Program-made: the position numbers and the translations under genes
The notes under the pieces: model-generated
The model's input: only the letters and a program-made list of their open reading frames with translations
Database searches by the model: none
Told to the model about the DNA's origin: nothing
Assembly: GCA_040880545.1 (NCBI GenBank)
Contig: JBBDIE010000150.1
Location: 1 to 64,000, forward strand
DNA length: 64,000 nucleotides
Origin: M55B112 sp040880545
Lineage (GTDB): Bacteria > Bacteroidota > Bacteroidia > Bacteroidales > GCA-2748055
Reading direction: 5' to 3'
In this document: positions 1-9,773 of the stretch, one piece after another
Layout of the letters: every line of letters starts with the position of its first letter
How positions within the stretch are numbered: the first letter of the stretch is position 1

Positions 1-369
1 GTGCATCTGCTGGCCGACATGGAGATCATTGAAATGGCTGAATATGAGATTGAGAATCTGGATGGTATTGAATATTGCACTTATGCACGAATTATTGATC
101 TGTCAGGTAATAATCTGACTAATGTTACCATTTTATCCCAGTTACTCAGGTTGGAAGAGGTTTTTCTTCAGAACAATCAAATTACATATATCGACGGGCT
201 GAGCGAACTTCCATTCCTCAGGATACTGGATCTGAGCCATAACGATGTGGATGATATTTCCTCCCTGTTTGAAGTGGACACCCTGGAATTCCTGAATATC
301 ATCGGAAACCGTGTGCCAGAGTGGCAACTGGAGAAGCTTAGCCTGGATGGAGTGATCATCGTACACTAA
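1..369 (+). CDS. Leucine-rich-repeat protein, 5' truncated
   Basis: The frame is open from the first base of the window, so the gene very probably begins upstream; the GTG at position 1 is not a credible start. The 122 visible residues hold about four leucine-rich repeats of 21-22 residues with the LxxLxLxxN pattern (for example LRILDLSHN near residue 70). Such repeats form a curved protein-binding surface. No enzyme domain or sorting signal is visible in this C-terminal part. It ends 3 bp from the convergent gene at 373. The partner and function cannot be told from what is present. Confidence 0.6.
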   Translation: MHLLADMEIIEMAEYEIENLDGIEYCTYARIIDLSGNNLTNVTILSQLLRLEEVFLQNNQITYIDGLSELPFLRILDLSHNDVDDISSLFEVDTLEFLNIIGNRVPEWQLEKLSLDGVIIVH

Positions 370-372
370 TTA

Positions 373-1500
373 TTAATGTAGAGCCTTGTCGATATCTGTT
401 ATCAGGTCTGCCGAACTTTCAATTCCAACTGACATGCGGATCAATCCATCAGTTATGCCTTCCTTTCGCCGGTCTTCATCGGAAAGATGCCTGTGTGAGG
501 TGTGTACAGGAGAGGTAACGATCGTTTCAACGCCCCCAAGGCTTACAGATGGTTTTATAAGTTTAAGCTTCTTCTGGAATTCAATACTGTCCTGGTTTTT
601 CAATTCAAAGGAGAGCATCCCTCCAAAACCTGTCATCTGTCTCCGGGCAATCATGTGTCCCGGGTGTTCGGGTAATCCGGGGTAATGAACGGTTTTAATT
701 GCAGGATGATTAACCAGAAATTCGGCAATGCTCTGGGCATTCTTATTGATTCGCTGTACCCTTACATCCAGTGTTTTCAGACTTCTTTCCACCAGGTATA
801 AGGTAATGGCATTCAGGCTTCCCCCCAAATTCATACCCGTTTTATGGATTTTATCGATCAGTTTGCTGCTTGTGGCTACCACCCCTGCACAGATATCACT
901 ATGGCCCCCGATGTATTTTGTTGCACTGTGGATGATAATATCTATACCATGAATAACTGGTTGTTGATTGACCGGGCTTGCAAAAGTATTGTCGATTATT
1001 GTTATGATTTCTGCCTGTTTTGCCTTTTCAGCCACTGCCCTCATGTCGGTTATGTTCAATAACGGGTTGGAGGGTGTTTCAATATAGATCAATTTTGTAT
1101 TGGGTTGAACCACGGCCATAATATCTTCGACCTGTTGGCTCTCAGCAAATGTAAATTCAATTCCAAAACGTTTCAGGTCAGAAAGGATAAAATTGGTTGT
1201 GCCACCATAGAGGCCTCTTTGCAATACAATGTGGTCGCCGGAGTTCATCATCCCAAGAATCGTGGTAGAAATGGCAGCCATACCTGAACTGAATACCAGG
1301 GCAGTTTCGGTTCCTTCCAGGGCCGCAATCTTAGCGGCAACCGATTTCTCATTCGGCGTGTTTAAATAGCGTGGGTATACAGTATCTTCACGGTCTATGT
1401 AAGCATAGGAAGTGGAGGTATAAATGGGGGAATTCACGCCCTTAAAGTTTTTGTCGGTAATGGTGCCTGCGTGGACACATTTCGTTGAAAAATCGGTCAT
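373..1500 (-). CDS. PLP-dependent trans-sulfuration enzyme (cystathionine gamma-synthase/lyase or methionine gamma-lyase family)
   Basis: A 375-residue member of the Cys/Met metabolism PLP enzyme family, of normal length. Visible family features are the SSGMAA phosphate-binding segment (residues 71-76), the cofactor-ring aspartate in IIDNTFASP (D170) and the PLP lysine in HSATKYIGGHSD (K195). Members handle cystathionine, homocysteine or methionine by gamma-replacement or elimination in the cytosol, and sequence alone does not separate gamma-synthase, gamma/beta-lyase and methionine gamma-lyase. The gene starts at ATG 1500, 56 bp downstream (in transcription order) of the acyl-CoA synthetase gene. 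The family call is sure; the exact reaction is open. Confidence 0.88.
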   Translation of the reverse strand: MTDFSTKCVHAGTITDKNFKGVNSPIYTSTSYAYIDREDTVYPRYLNTPNEKSVAAKIAALEGTETALVFSSGMAAISTTILGMMNSGDHIVLQRGLYGGTTNFILSDLKRFGIEFTFAESQQVEDIMAVVQPNTKLIYIETPSNPLLNITDMRAVAEKAKQAEIITIIDNTFASPVNQQPVIHGIDIIIHSATKYIGGHSDICAGVVATSSKLIDKIHKTGMNLGGSLNAITLYLVERSLKTLDVRVQRINKNAQSIAEFLVNHPAIKTVHYPGLPEHPGHMIARRQMTGFGGMLSFELKNQDSIEFQKKLKLIKPSVSLGGVETIVTSPVHTSHRHLSDEDRRKEGITDGLIRMSVGIESSADLITDIDKALH

Positions 1501-1556
1501 ATTTAGCGCTTTACGTTAATTCTCAAGCAGAAAGACAAAGGACTAAACAAACGTAG

Positions 1557-3464
1557 TTAGTTCAGAAGTAATTTCATCTGCTCCAGGTTTCTGTTATTTA
1601 CTATATTTTTTGAATCGGCCGTGTATAAATAGGCAATTAACCCTTCATAATGTTCGGTAACCTTAGGGCGTATGATCTTGTAGGTTGGATTCATCAGCTT
1701 ATTTTCGATGGTAAACCCTTCGGCAAGAATGGCAATGGTGGCCGGAACCCAGCGTTGGGGGAACATGTCGCCAAACTTTCCATTGCTCCTGTATGCCCTG
1801 ATCTCATCATCAATGTGTTGAATGGCAGCCGCAATTCCTTCATCACTTCCCGGGTCCAGATCTTTCTCTTTCAGATACCTTAAAAGAGCATCCCTGTTGG
1901 GGTGAAGCAGGCAGGTGGTATATGGATTCTGATTATTATGCAACAGGCATTGATCAATATATTCAGACTGATCGGTAAATGCCTCCTCCATCCCTTCGGG
2001 GCTGTATTTCTCACCATCGTCGGCAATCAGCAGACTCTTATATCTTCCCAGAACATACAGGAAGCCTCTGGAATCAAGGTAGCCCATATCCCCTGTATAT
2101 AGCCATTCGCCCCTGATGGTATCGTTTGTTGCCTCCTCATTTCTCCAGTATCCTTTCATAACATTCTCTCCACGGATTACAATCTCCCCTTTGTCACCCT
2201 GGGGAAGATCGTTTCCATCCATGTCACAGATCCTGATCTCAATGTCCGGCGGAATGGTGCCGGATGATCCGAGCTTATGTTGCGCCGGTGCGTTTATGCT
2301 GATCATGGGACTGGATTCGGTTAAACCATAACCCTGGTACATGGGAATGCCGATCGCATAAAAAAATCGTTGTAGTTCAATATCAAGCAGCGCCCCGCCC
2401 CCAATAAAAAACTTCATATTTCCACCCAGCGCCATTCTCACTTTTTTGAATACCACGGCATCAAAGAGTGCGTACATTGGTTTTACCAGGATCCGCCAGC
2501 CTTTCCCCCTGTTAATTCCCAGCCCATTATATGCATACCCTGTTTTAAGTCCTGCTTTGAACAGTGTATATACGATTTTGCTTTTGGCACGCACCCCGCT
2601 TTCAATATTACTTCTGAAATTCTTGGCAATGGTTGGCACGGAGAACATCACATCGGGCTTGATCTCCTGGATATTCTTGAAGATATTTTTTCGAGTCTCA
2701 AAACTGGTTTTTCCCATTTCCAGGGCTGCCAGACTAGCCCCCACAGCCATAAATGAAAACAATCCGGCTGTATGGGCAAAGGAATGGTCCCACGGCAGGA
2801 AAAGGAAAAGTTTGTAATCGTGGGGAATGGTCATCACCGATAGCGCCTGTTCTGTATTGGAAGTATAATTCCGGTGGCTAAGCATGATCCCTTTTGGATC
2901 GGCAGTGGTTCCTGAGGTGTAGCAAATATTGGCAATGTCATCGGGTTTTACCGACTCATATATTTTTTTGAAATCCCCGGGACTTTTTTTCAGGAATTCT
3001 TCCCCCATTTTCATTATATCCCCCATAAACAGCTCATCTTTTTCATAAGAAGTTTTGGGATCCATCAGGATAATTTTTTGGAGATCGGGAAGTTTGTCCT
3101 TAATGGAATTGATCTTATGGGCCTGGCTCCCGGAAATGATTACCATACTTGATTGAGAATGTTTGATACGGAAAATCAGGTCGGTGGACTCATTGAGCTG
3201 GATGGACAGGGGAACATCAACCGCTCCCAGGTAGAACATTCCCATTTCAGCCACTACCCAGTCTGTTCTTCCCTCGGCCAACAATGATAGCCGGTCTCCC
3301 TTTTTTACTCCAAGGAGGTGCAGTCCGGCAGCAAACTGATACACCAGTTTTCGCATTTCGCCGTAAGTTGTCGCCTGAAAAGTGCCATCACGTTTTTCCC
3401 ATAAATACGGGTTTTCAGAAAATTTGTCGACATTTTCCTCGAAAAACTCTATGAGTGTCTTCAT
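1557..3464 (-). CDS. Long-chain acyl-CoA synthetase (AMP-forming, FadD15-like)
   Basis: A 635-residue adenylate-forming enzyme. The AMP-binding P-loop reads YTSGTTADPKGIMLSHRN (near residue 183), followed by the YQGYGLTESSP motif (about 375) and the YTGDMGYLDSRGFLYVLGR hinge region (about 455). The enzyme activates fatty acids with ATP and transfers them to CoA, usually at the membrane face. The length and the extended C-terminal part match the FadD15/FAA1 group common in Bacteroidota. It starts at ATG 3464 and stands upstream of the trans-sulfuration gene on the same strand. The chain-length preference cannot be read from the sequence. Confidence 0.9.
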   Translation of the reverse strand: MKTLIEFFEENVDKFSENPYLWEKRDGTFQATTYGEMRKLVYQFAAGLHLLGVKKGDRLSLLAEGRTDWVVAEMGMFYLGAVDVPLSIQLNESTDLIFRIKHSQSSMVIISGSQAHKINSIKDKLPDLQKIILMDPKTSYEKDELFMGDIMKMGEEFLKKSPGDFKKIYESVKPDDIANICYTSGTTADPKGIMLSHRNYTSNTEQALSVMTIPHDYKLFLFLPWDHSFAHTAGLFSFMAVGASLAALEMGKTSFETRKNIFKNIQEIKPDVMFSVPTIAKNFRSNIESGVRAKSKIVYTLFKAGLKTGYAYNGLGINRGKGWRILVKPMYALFDAVVFKKVRMALGGNMKFFIGGGALLDIELQRFFYAIGIPMYQGYGLTESSPMISINAPAQHKLGSSGTIPPDIEIRICDMDGNDLPQGDKGEIVIRGENVMKGYWRNEEATNDTIRGEWLYTGDMGYLDSRGFLYVLGRYKSLLIADDGEKYSPEGMEEAFTDQSEYIDQCLLHNNQNPYTTCLLHPNRDALLRYLKEKDLDPGSDEGIAAAIQHIDDEIRAYRSNGKFGDMFPQRWVPATIAILAEGFTIENKLMNPTYKIIRPKVTEHYEGLIAYLYTADSKNIVNNRNLEQMKLLLN

Positions 3465-3637
3465 ACATAAATTTGTTGGTGGTTTGGTTGCGTCAATTTA
3501 GTAAAAAAAAGGTAAAATTGACCCTGTGGAACAGTTCATGTTGTGAAGCACTGAATGAACCGTACAACCAGGAACTAACGGATTTAAAAAACCCTGCTAG
3601 TAATTGATCAATGGCAGATTACCCGGTCAGTAATGAT

Positions 3638-4894
3638 TTATAGTTGGATGATTTGTTCCCTGTCGGGACCAACCGACACATACTTCACAGGCACTTTCAG
3701 TTCTTTTTCCAGGAATTGGATATATTCCACAAGCTCTTTAGGAAAATGTTCTTTCGCTCTTACTCCGGTGAGGTCTGTGTTCCATCCCTGTAACTCAGTA
3801 TAAACAGGTTCGATAGTCTCTTCAAGGGTATACGGGAACTGGTCCGTGATCTCACCATTGATTTTATATGCAGTTGCAATCCTGATGGTGTCGAAACTGT
3901 CGAGTACATCAGTTTTTGTCATGATCAATTGGGTAACACCATTTAGCATGATGCTGTACTTTAGTGCCACCAGGTCCATCCACCCGCATCGTCGCGGCCT
4001 TCCGGTTGTTGAACCGAATTCGTTACCAACGTTACGCAACTTGTCACCGGTCTTATCAAGCAGTTCGGTAGGGAAGGGGCCGCTCCCAACCCTGGTACAG
4101 TAGGCTTTGAATATTCCAAATACTTCACCAATGGCAGATGGGGCCACGCCCATTCCTGTGCAGGCACCGGCACAAATAGTGTTTGAAGAGGTTACGAACG
4201 GATAAGAACCGAAGTCGATATCAAGCAATGTCCCCTGGGCACCTTCAGCGAGGATTTTTTTGTTTTCCCTCCTCATCTTGTCGATCACAAATTCACTTTC
4301 AACAAATTTAAATCGCTGGATGGTTCTGATACCTTCAAAAAATTTCTCCTCATCATCAATGGTGAATTCAAAATCGTACATTTTTAGCAGGTGGAGATGT
4401 TTTTCCTTGAGTACCTGGTATTTTTCCTTGAAATTAAGATTGATATCACCCACCCTGAGTCCGTTTCTTCCTGTTTTATCCATATAAGTCGGTCCGATTC
4501 CTTTCAGCGTGGAGCCTATCTTTCCTTTCCCTTTGGCCGCCTCTGATGCTGCATCCAGGATGCGGTGGGTTGGAATGATCAGGTGGGCCTTGTTGCTGAT
4601 GATCAGATTTTTGGTAATATCCACCCCCATCGCCTCCAGGGCCTCTACTTCGCGCTGAAAAACAATGGGGTCCAATACCACACCATTGGTGATAATGTTC
4701 AGTGTATCTTCCCTGAAAATTCCGGAAGGAATGTTATGGAGAATATGTTTGATATTATTGAATTCAAGTGTATGTCCGGCGTTGGGGCCACCCTGGAACC
4801 TTGTAATTACATCATAGCCTGGGGTAAGAACATCAACAACTTTACCTTTTCCTTCATCTCCCCATTGAAGGCCAAGCAATACATCTATTTTCAT
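3638..4894 (-). CDS. purA: Adenylosuccinate synthetase
   Basis: Converts IMP, aspartate and GTP to adenylosuccinate in AMP synthesis in the cytosol. The 418 residues match the family length. The N-terminal GLQWGDEGKGK nucleotide loop contains the catalytic aspartate (about D14). GPNAGHT (about 37-43) holds the catalytic histidine, and further family motifs are GPTYMDKTGRNGLR (about 133-146), GAQGTLLDIDFGSYPFVTSS (about 218-237) and TTGRPRRCGW (about 292-301). The start at ATG 4894 places the first beta strand directly before the nucleotide loop, as usual. Flanking spaces of about 170 and 256 bp suggest its own transcription unit. Confidence 0.97.
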   Translation of the reverse strand: MKIDVLLGLQWGDEGKGKVVDVLTPGYDVITRFQGGPNAGHTLEFNNIKHILHNIPSGIFREDTLNIITNGVVLDPIVFQREVEALEAMGVDITKNLIISNKAHLIIPTHRILDAASEAAKGKGKIGSTLKGIGPTYMDKTGRNGLRVGDINLNFKEKYQVLKEKHLHLLKMYDFEFTIDDEEKFFEGIRTIQRFKFVESEFVIDKMRRENKKILAEGAQGTLLDIDFGSYPFVTSSNTICAGACTGMGVAPSAIGEVFGIFKAYCTRVGSGPFPTELLDKTGDKLRNVGNEFGSTTGRPRRCGWMDLVALKYSIMLNGVTQLIMTKTDVLDSFDTIRIATAYKINGEITDQFPYTLEETIEPVYTELQGWNTDLTGVRAKEHFPKELVEYIQFLEKELKVPVKYVSVGPDREQIIQL

Positions 4895-5061
4895 TCGTAA
4901 ACAATTTAGTTAAATCTCTCTTTTTTCAAATTATATACATTGTCTCTTGCTAACATACCTGAATGAGGGTTTCATTGAATGGATCATGGTTTTCGTAAAA
5001 TTTCATTAAACGCTGTATGTTAACAATTCTTACATAGTCAAAAAAGGAATTTGCATAAAAT

Positions 5062-5080
5062 ACGCCGGGAGTTCCGGCGT
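5062..5080 (-). terminator. GC-rich hairpin downstream of the Fur-family gene
   Basis: A perfect 7-bp stem ACGCCGG/CCGGCGT with a 5-nt loop lies about 70 nt after the Fur-family stop codon in its direction of transcription, in the space before purA. On the minus strand it is followed by ATTTTATG, a weak U-run, so an intrinsic terminator is plausible but not certain. It could instead be a leader structure of purA mRNA, whose start codon lies about 170 nt further on. Confidence 0.4.
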
Positions 5081-5150
5081 TATATTTCAGGATAAAGGTA
5101 AAAAAATCTGATTTCAGTACCCCATTATTTTTATGAAAAGAAATTAACTG

Positions 5151-5603
5151 TTAATCACCATCTCCGTTTTGTTTACTCGTACCGTAAATATAGAGCGAAT
5201 GATGACTTGGCCTGAAATTGTTTAATTCACATGCTGTCTTGATAATTTCATCAATTCTGGGATCACAGAACTCAATGACATTACCCGATTGGAGGTCAAT
5301 CAGGTGATCGTGTTGCATACAATGGTATGCCTTTTCAAACTGTGCTATATTTTTACCAAATTGATGTTTTACAACCAGGTTGCAGTCAAGTAGCAATTCA
5401 ATGGTATTGTACAAAGTTGCTCTGCTGACCCTGTAATTCTTGTTTTTCATGAAGATGTACAAGGATTCAATATCAAAATGGCCATCCCGTGAGTAAATTT
5501 CATCAAGAATTGCATAACGTTCCGGGGTTTTCCTGTGTCCTTTCCTTTCAAGGTACTCCGTAAATATCTGTTTTACAATGTCCCGGGTATCTTCGGTTCC
5601 CAT
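5151..5603 (-). CDS. Fur-family metal-dependent transcriptional regulator
   Basis: A 150-residue protein with the Fur winged helix (about 20-85, containing RKTPERYAILDEI and SRATLYNTIELL) and a C-terminal metal-binding dimerisation part (YHCMQHDHLID, then RPSHHSLYIYG). The CxxC pairs of zinc-structured Fur proteins are absent: the position after HDHLI is aspartate. Metal-sensing His and Asp residues remain. Family members repress iron-, zinc- or peroxide-response genes, and which metal applies cannot be decided. It starts at ATG 5603, 73 bp after the RelA/SpoT gene on the same strand, so the two may be co-transcribed. Confidence 0.88.
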   Translation of the reverse strand: MGTEDTRDIVKQIFTEYLERKGHRKTPERYAILDEIYSRDGHFDIESLYIFMKNKNYRVSRATLYNTIELLLDCNLVVKHQFGKNIAQFEKAYHCMQHDHLIDLQSGNVIEFCDPRIDEIIKTACELNNFRPSHHSLYIYGTSKQNGDGD

Positions 5604-5676
5604 AATTAGTCTAAGTAAAAATTACACCACGAATATACTAATCTTTTTCCTTTTTTGAAGATTGCCCTTGTTTATC

Positions 5677-7905
5677 TTACTGATCCTTAATTTCAACCCT
5701 GTGTACAGATTCAACCCCTTTTAGCTTAACAAGGTTCATGATCAGATTATTCAGGTCCATGGTGTTGTGAACGTACAGGTCAATGGTGCCGTCGAATATA
5801 CCATCATGTCCATGCAGGTTTATGGTTCTCATGGATATATTAAACTCCTGAGCGATGGTGTTGGTGATGGAATTGTAGACGCCAAAACGGTCCCAGCCGC
5901 TCAGGTGGATCCTGGCCAGATAGGAAAATACTTTATGTTGCGTCCAACTCACGGAGACAAGCCTGTCTCCCTGGGATGACATGATCTTTATGGCATCGCT
6001 GCAGTCTGTACGGTGAATCACAACTGAACCGTCGTTGTTTCGTTCGCCAATCACCTCGTCGCCGGGTATGGGATTGCAGCAAATTCCCAGTTCATACGAT
6101 TGTTTGTTCTGATCGATATTTTCCTTTAGCAGTAATCTTCCTTTTTCATCATAGGTATCATCTTCCTCTTGTTCGGGGTTAAATGCGGGCCGGCCAAGGG
6201 AAAGATCCCAAACCCGGACCCATTTGTTCTTTGTGTTTTTACTGAGTATATCCTTCAGGTTTTCCAGGGACACCATCCCTGTACCAATTTTGGAATAAAG
6301 TTGGTCCTTATTGGTAGATTCATAGGCGGGAAGAATTTTTTTAAAAACCCGGCCACTTGGTGTAAGATTCAACTTATTCAACTGATCCTCCAGTATCTTT
6401 TTACCCACTTTGATCCGGTCCTTCCGGTCGGCTTTCAAAGCCGCTTTTATGGCGGATTTTGCCTTTACTGTTGTTACAAAGGAATTGGATTCAATCGATG
6501 GTTTTTTCCCCTCAGATGTGAGTATTTCTACCTGGTCACCGCTGGCCAGTCTGGTATTTACCGGCTGAAGTTTGTGATTTATCTTCGCCCCGATGGCGCT
6601 GTTTCCTATTTCCGAATGGATCTCATAGGCAAAATCCAGTGCTGTGGCTCCTGAAGGTAAGGTAATGATATGTCCCTTGGGAGTAAAGACCATGATCTCA
6701 GAGGCAAAGAGGTTGAGTTTGAATTCATCCAGAAATTCCATGGCATCGGAATTTGGCTGTTCAAGCATTTTCCGGATACTTTTGATCCACTTGTCCAGCT
6801 CTGTGTCCTGTGCGCCTGCAATTTTATATTTCCAATGCGCAGCGAATCCCCTTTCAGCAATCTCATCCATTCGTTTTGACCTGATCTGAACTTCCATCCA
6901 TTTGCCGTTCGGACCCATTACCGTGGTGTGCAACGCTTCATAGCCATTTGCTTTTGGTGTGGATACCCAGTCCCTGATGCGGTCCGGCTTTGGTGGATAT
7001 ATGTCTGTTATACTGGAGTATATATCCCAACATTGCGTTTTTTCCGGAATGCCCGGTTTTGGATCAAAAACTATCCGGATGGCAAACAGATCATAAATCT
7101 CCTCAAAGGATACATTCTTGTGATGCATCTTCTGATAAATGGAATAGATGGATTTTGACCTTCCCGAAATATCGAATTTAAAGCCGCTTTTATCCAGCCG
7201 TGCGATAATGGGTATGGAAAAATGGTTGATCAGTTGTCCTCTTTTTTTCTCTGAGAGGGCTATCTTTTCGCTGATTTCCTGGTAAACTTCGGGATACCGG
7301 TACATCAGACTCAGATCCTCCATTTCTGTCTTAATATTATAGAGACCCAGCCTGTGGGCCAAGGGAGCGTACAGGTAGATTGTTTCGCCGGATATTTTTA
7401 CCTGCTTGTTACGGGTAAGGGAATCCAGGGTACGCATATTATGTAACCGGTCCGCCAGTTTTATAATGATTACCCGTACATCATCAGACAGGGTAAGCAA
7501 CATCTTACGGAAATTTTCTGCCTGGAGTGAATTGGATTCCTTGTCAAAAACTCCGGAAATCTTTGTGAGCCCCTCAACAATGACCGCCACTTTTTTCCCG
7601 AAGGCGTTTTCAATATTCTCGATGGTCAGTTCCGTATCCTCCACCACATCGTGAAGTAAGGCACTGATGATGGAGGTAACCCCCATACCTATCTCCTCGG
7701 TCACAATCCGTGCCACAGCCAGCGGATGCATGATAAAAGGTTCTCCAGACTTGCGCCGCATCCCTTTATGAGCTTCATTGGCCATCCGGAATGCTTTCAT
7801 GATCAACTGCTCATCGGCCTTGTCTTTACAGTGCGTACAATTCTGCAGAATGGCTTTTATTTCATCCTGTATCTTCTCCTCTTCTGTCAAAATCTGTTCT
7901 CCCAT
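5677..7905 (-). CDS. Bifunctional (p)ppGpp synthetase/hydrolase (RelA/SpoT, Rsh)
   Basis: A 742-residue Rel/Spo homologue of full length that sets the stringent-response alarmone level in the cytosol. Domains in order are an HD hydrolase (about 45-190, with HPLAVA and the HDVVEDT metal motif), the synthetase (about 240-375, with DLFAIRIVFD and the substrate-binding MEVQIRSKRMDEIAERG), a TGS domain (about 405-465, ATALDFAYEIHSEIGN), a zinc-finger/linker part (GICCNPIPGDEV, about 628) and a C-terminal ACT domain (about 665-740). Because the HD motif is intact, both activities are expected, as in single-Rsh Bacteroidota. It starts at ATG 7905. Confidence 0.95.
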   Translation of the reverse strand: MGEQILTEEEKIQDEIKAILQNCTHCKDKADEQLIMKAFRMANEAHKGMRRKSGEPFIMHPLAVARIVTEEIGMGVTSIISALLHDVVEDTELTIENIENAFGKKVAVIVEGLTKISGVFDKESNSLQAENFRKMLLTLSDDVRVIIIKLADRLHNMRTLDSLTRNKQVKISGETIYLYAPLAHRLGLYNIKTEMEDLSLMYRYPEVYQEISEKIALSEKKRGQLINHFSIPIIARLDKSGFKFDISGRSKSIYSIYQKMHHKNVSFEEIYDLFAIRIVFDPKPGIPEKTQCWDIYSSITDIYPPKPDRIRDWVSTPKANGYEALHTTVMGPNGKWMEVQIRSKRMDEIAERGFAAHWKYKIAGAQDTELDKWIKSIRKMLEQPNSDAMEFLDEFKLNLFASEIMVFTPKGHIITLPSGATALDFAYEIHSEIGNSAIGAKINHKLQPVNTRLASGDQVEILTSEGKKPSIESNSFVTTVKAKSAIKAALKADRKDRIKVGKKILEDQLNKLNLTPSGRVFKKILPAYESTNKDQLYSKIGTGMVSLENLKDILSKNTKNKWVRVWDLSLGRPAFNPEQEEDDTYDEKGRLLLKENIDQNKQSYELGICCNPIPGDEVIGERNNDGSVVIHRTDCSDAIKIMSSQGDRLVSVSWTQHKVFSYLARIHLSGWDRFGVYNSITNTIAQEFNISMRTINLHGHDGIFDGTIDLYVHNTMDLNNLIMNLVKLKGVESVHRVEIKDQ

Positions 7906-7992
7906 AGAAATACCACCAATATTAACTGTTTGCAGATGGTGTAAAATTAGTTAATTCTACCCAAAAGCTATCATCTCTCCAAAAGAAATGGA

Positions 7993-9492
7993 TCAGGGAT
8001 AAACGAGTGTGAGATTACCTGTTCTGACCTGGCTGATCCCGTTGAATGAGACGTACTCGATATGATAGACATAAACACCTTCAGGTGCATTACTATGTCC
8101 ATTCAACGTACCATCCCATCCCACAAGCGGATCATAGGTCAGGAATAACACTTTTCCTGTTCTGTCAAAAATGTACATTGTGTACTTCTCAGGGACGAAA
8201 TCCAACACAGGCATAAAAACATCATTTCTCCCGTCACCGTTAGGTGTAAACGCATTGGGGAGATAGATTTTCGTTTCCACGTCAACGATCAGTTCGTTGG
8301 ATTTGCTGACCCCTGAAATACCCAATGGATTGGTGCCGCTCTCATGTGCTTCCACAAAATAACTCACCTCACCACTGATCTGTTGGTTAACCGTCTGGCT
8401 GAGATCCTCAGTAAAGACATGTACTCCTGCGGGTACAGCTCCAATATATTCATGTTCTCCGGATTGACTCTTCCGGTAGATCAGATAAGCTTCAACCCCT
8501 GTTTCAAAATTCTCATAAGGGGTCCATTCCAACCGCACAACTGATTCTTCAGCACTTCCCCGTAAAAGTAAATTATTCGAAGTATTGGAATAGGAAACCG
8601 TATTGAAACAACTGTTCAGAGCCTCAATCCTGTAATAATACAACTCTGCTCGTGTGATGATGTTGTCATTCAATTGAACCGACGACTCAACTACATCAAA
8701 AACAGATTGGACTGCCACAAAGTTTCCTTGCGGAGTATTCGCTCTCGATAAAAGGAAATCATCGATTTCACCTGAGAGGTCTGCCGTAAATGAGATTTCC
8801 ACTGTTTGGTTGTCCACTACGCTGACATAATCGAGGTTTATGAACGACGGTGGCTCAGGCATATAGGTAAAATGTTGACGCCGGTTGGAAGTTGACTTGT
8901 TCCCCTGGTTGTCATATGCTTCCACGACGTAATTGTAATAACTGTTTTCGTCAATATCTTCATGGGTAAATGACACCGCATTTGTATCGAGACTTTCAAG
9001 TTGTGTGAAATCACCTTCAGTACCCTTGAAATAAATCCGGTAGCCGGTCAGGTTGTTTTTCCAGCCTATATATTTTTCCCAGTTGAGGAGCATAGCACTG
9101 TTGCATGAGTCATAAGTGATGTCAAGCTTAATCGGTTTATGGCTGTTTCCGCTTAACAGACTTTCGTTACCGGACTTATCCATCGCTGTGACTGTATATG
9201 TTTCAGGAACAGGAGTGCCTGTGTCGTAGCTGTATACAAATGTTTCACTACTTACCGAATCGAGGAGCTCTCCGGTCACTGTAATGTCGAGTGTATAAAT
9301 ATAATATGAGCGAATATCAGGGGTCTGGCTGGCCTCCCACCGGATGATGGTCAGTCCGCTGACCGAGTCGATGGACACAGATTGAATAAGGGGCTTGACA
9401 GGTAATACAACTTGCGACAAGGCAGTAATACCCGATAAACCCAATATCAGTACACTAAAAATTAGCCTTGTTGCTTTTTCTGTTAACTTCAT
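7993..9492 (-). CDS. Secreted fibronectin-type-III protein with gliding-motility C-terminal (CHU_C) domain
   Basis: The best start is ATG 9492, giving 499 residues with a clear signal peptide (MKLTEKATRL then a hydrophobic stretch ending near ALSQ). A TTG six codons upstream is possible but spoils the signal. Several FN3-like beta modules fill residues about 25-400. The C-terminus carries IYLPNAFTPNGDGRNDVF and ends in a beta-rich module typical of the gliding-motility C-terminal (type B T9SS) domain. The protein is therefore probably exported by the type IX system and displayed on or released from the cell surface. No catalytic domain is visible, so adhesion or a structural role is only a guess. 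Confidence 0.85.
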   Translation of the reverse strand: MKLTEKATRLIFSVLILGLSGITALSQVVLPVKPLIQSVSIDSVSGLTIIRWEASQTPDIRSYYIYTLDITVTGELLDSVSSETFVYSYDTGTPVPETYTVTAMDKSGNESLLSGNSHKPIKLDITYDSCNSAMLLNWEKYIGWKNNLTGYRIYFKGTEGDFTQLESLDTNAVSFTHEDIDENSYYNYVVEAYDNQGNKSTSNRRQHFTYMPEPPSFINLDYVSVVDNQTVEISFTADLSGEIDDFLLSRANTPQGNFVAVQSVFDVVESSVQLNDNIITRAELYYYRIEALNSCFNTVSYSNTSNNLLLRGSAEESVVRLEWTPYENFETGVEAYLIYRKSQSGEHEYIGAVPAGVHVFTEDLSQTVNQQISGEVSYFVEAHESGTNPLGISGVSKSNELIVDVETKIYLPNAFTPNGDGRNDVFMPVLDFVPEKYTMYIFDRTGKVLFLTYDPLVGWDGTLNGHSNAPEGVYVYHIEYVSFNGISQVRTGNLTLVYP

Positions 9493-9509
9493 AAACCACA
9501 AACGAGACA

Positions 9510-9521
9510 AAGTAATTACTT
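9510..9521. promoter_or_regulatory. 12-bp palindrome AAGTAATTACTT upstream of the CHU_C gene
   Basis: A perfect 12-bp palindrome lies 18 bp before the preferred start codon (9492) of the CHU_C-domain gene. A second dyad with the same half-site, ATTACTAAAGTAAT, is at 9592-9605. Paired dyads upstream of a gene can be operators, but both are A+T-rich and no regulator is known, so this is a weak call. Confidence 0.25.
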
Positions 9522-9773
9522 ACATATACGAAAAACCGTGCCAAAATGTTGCCGTTACTCAGATAATCACAATAAGATTATATCTGCACTAATTACTAAA
9601 GTAATCATCCTTGAAGCAAAAATAGCATGGTTTTTAATATGAATAGCATGTTGAAATTATTTTATTGCATTTGTCGGATCTCTTACAAACCCAATGAAAA
9701 CCAGCTATTTTAATTTTTTATAAATTAGCAGGGTACAACAACTGTGCACTGTAAATATTATTTTTGTGCGTTA

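Noticed and set aside
9621..9650. Direct repeat AATAGCATG, two copies
   Set aside because: Nine bases in an A+T-rich spacer with no third copy; can be chance.
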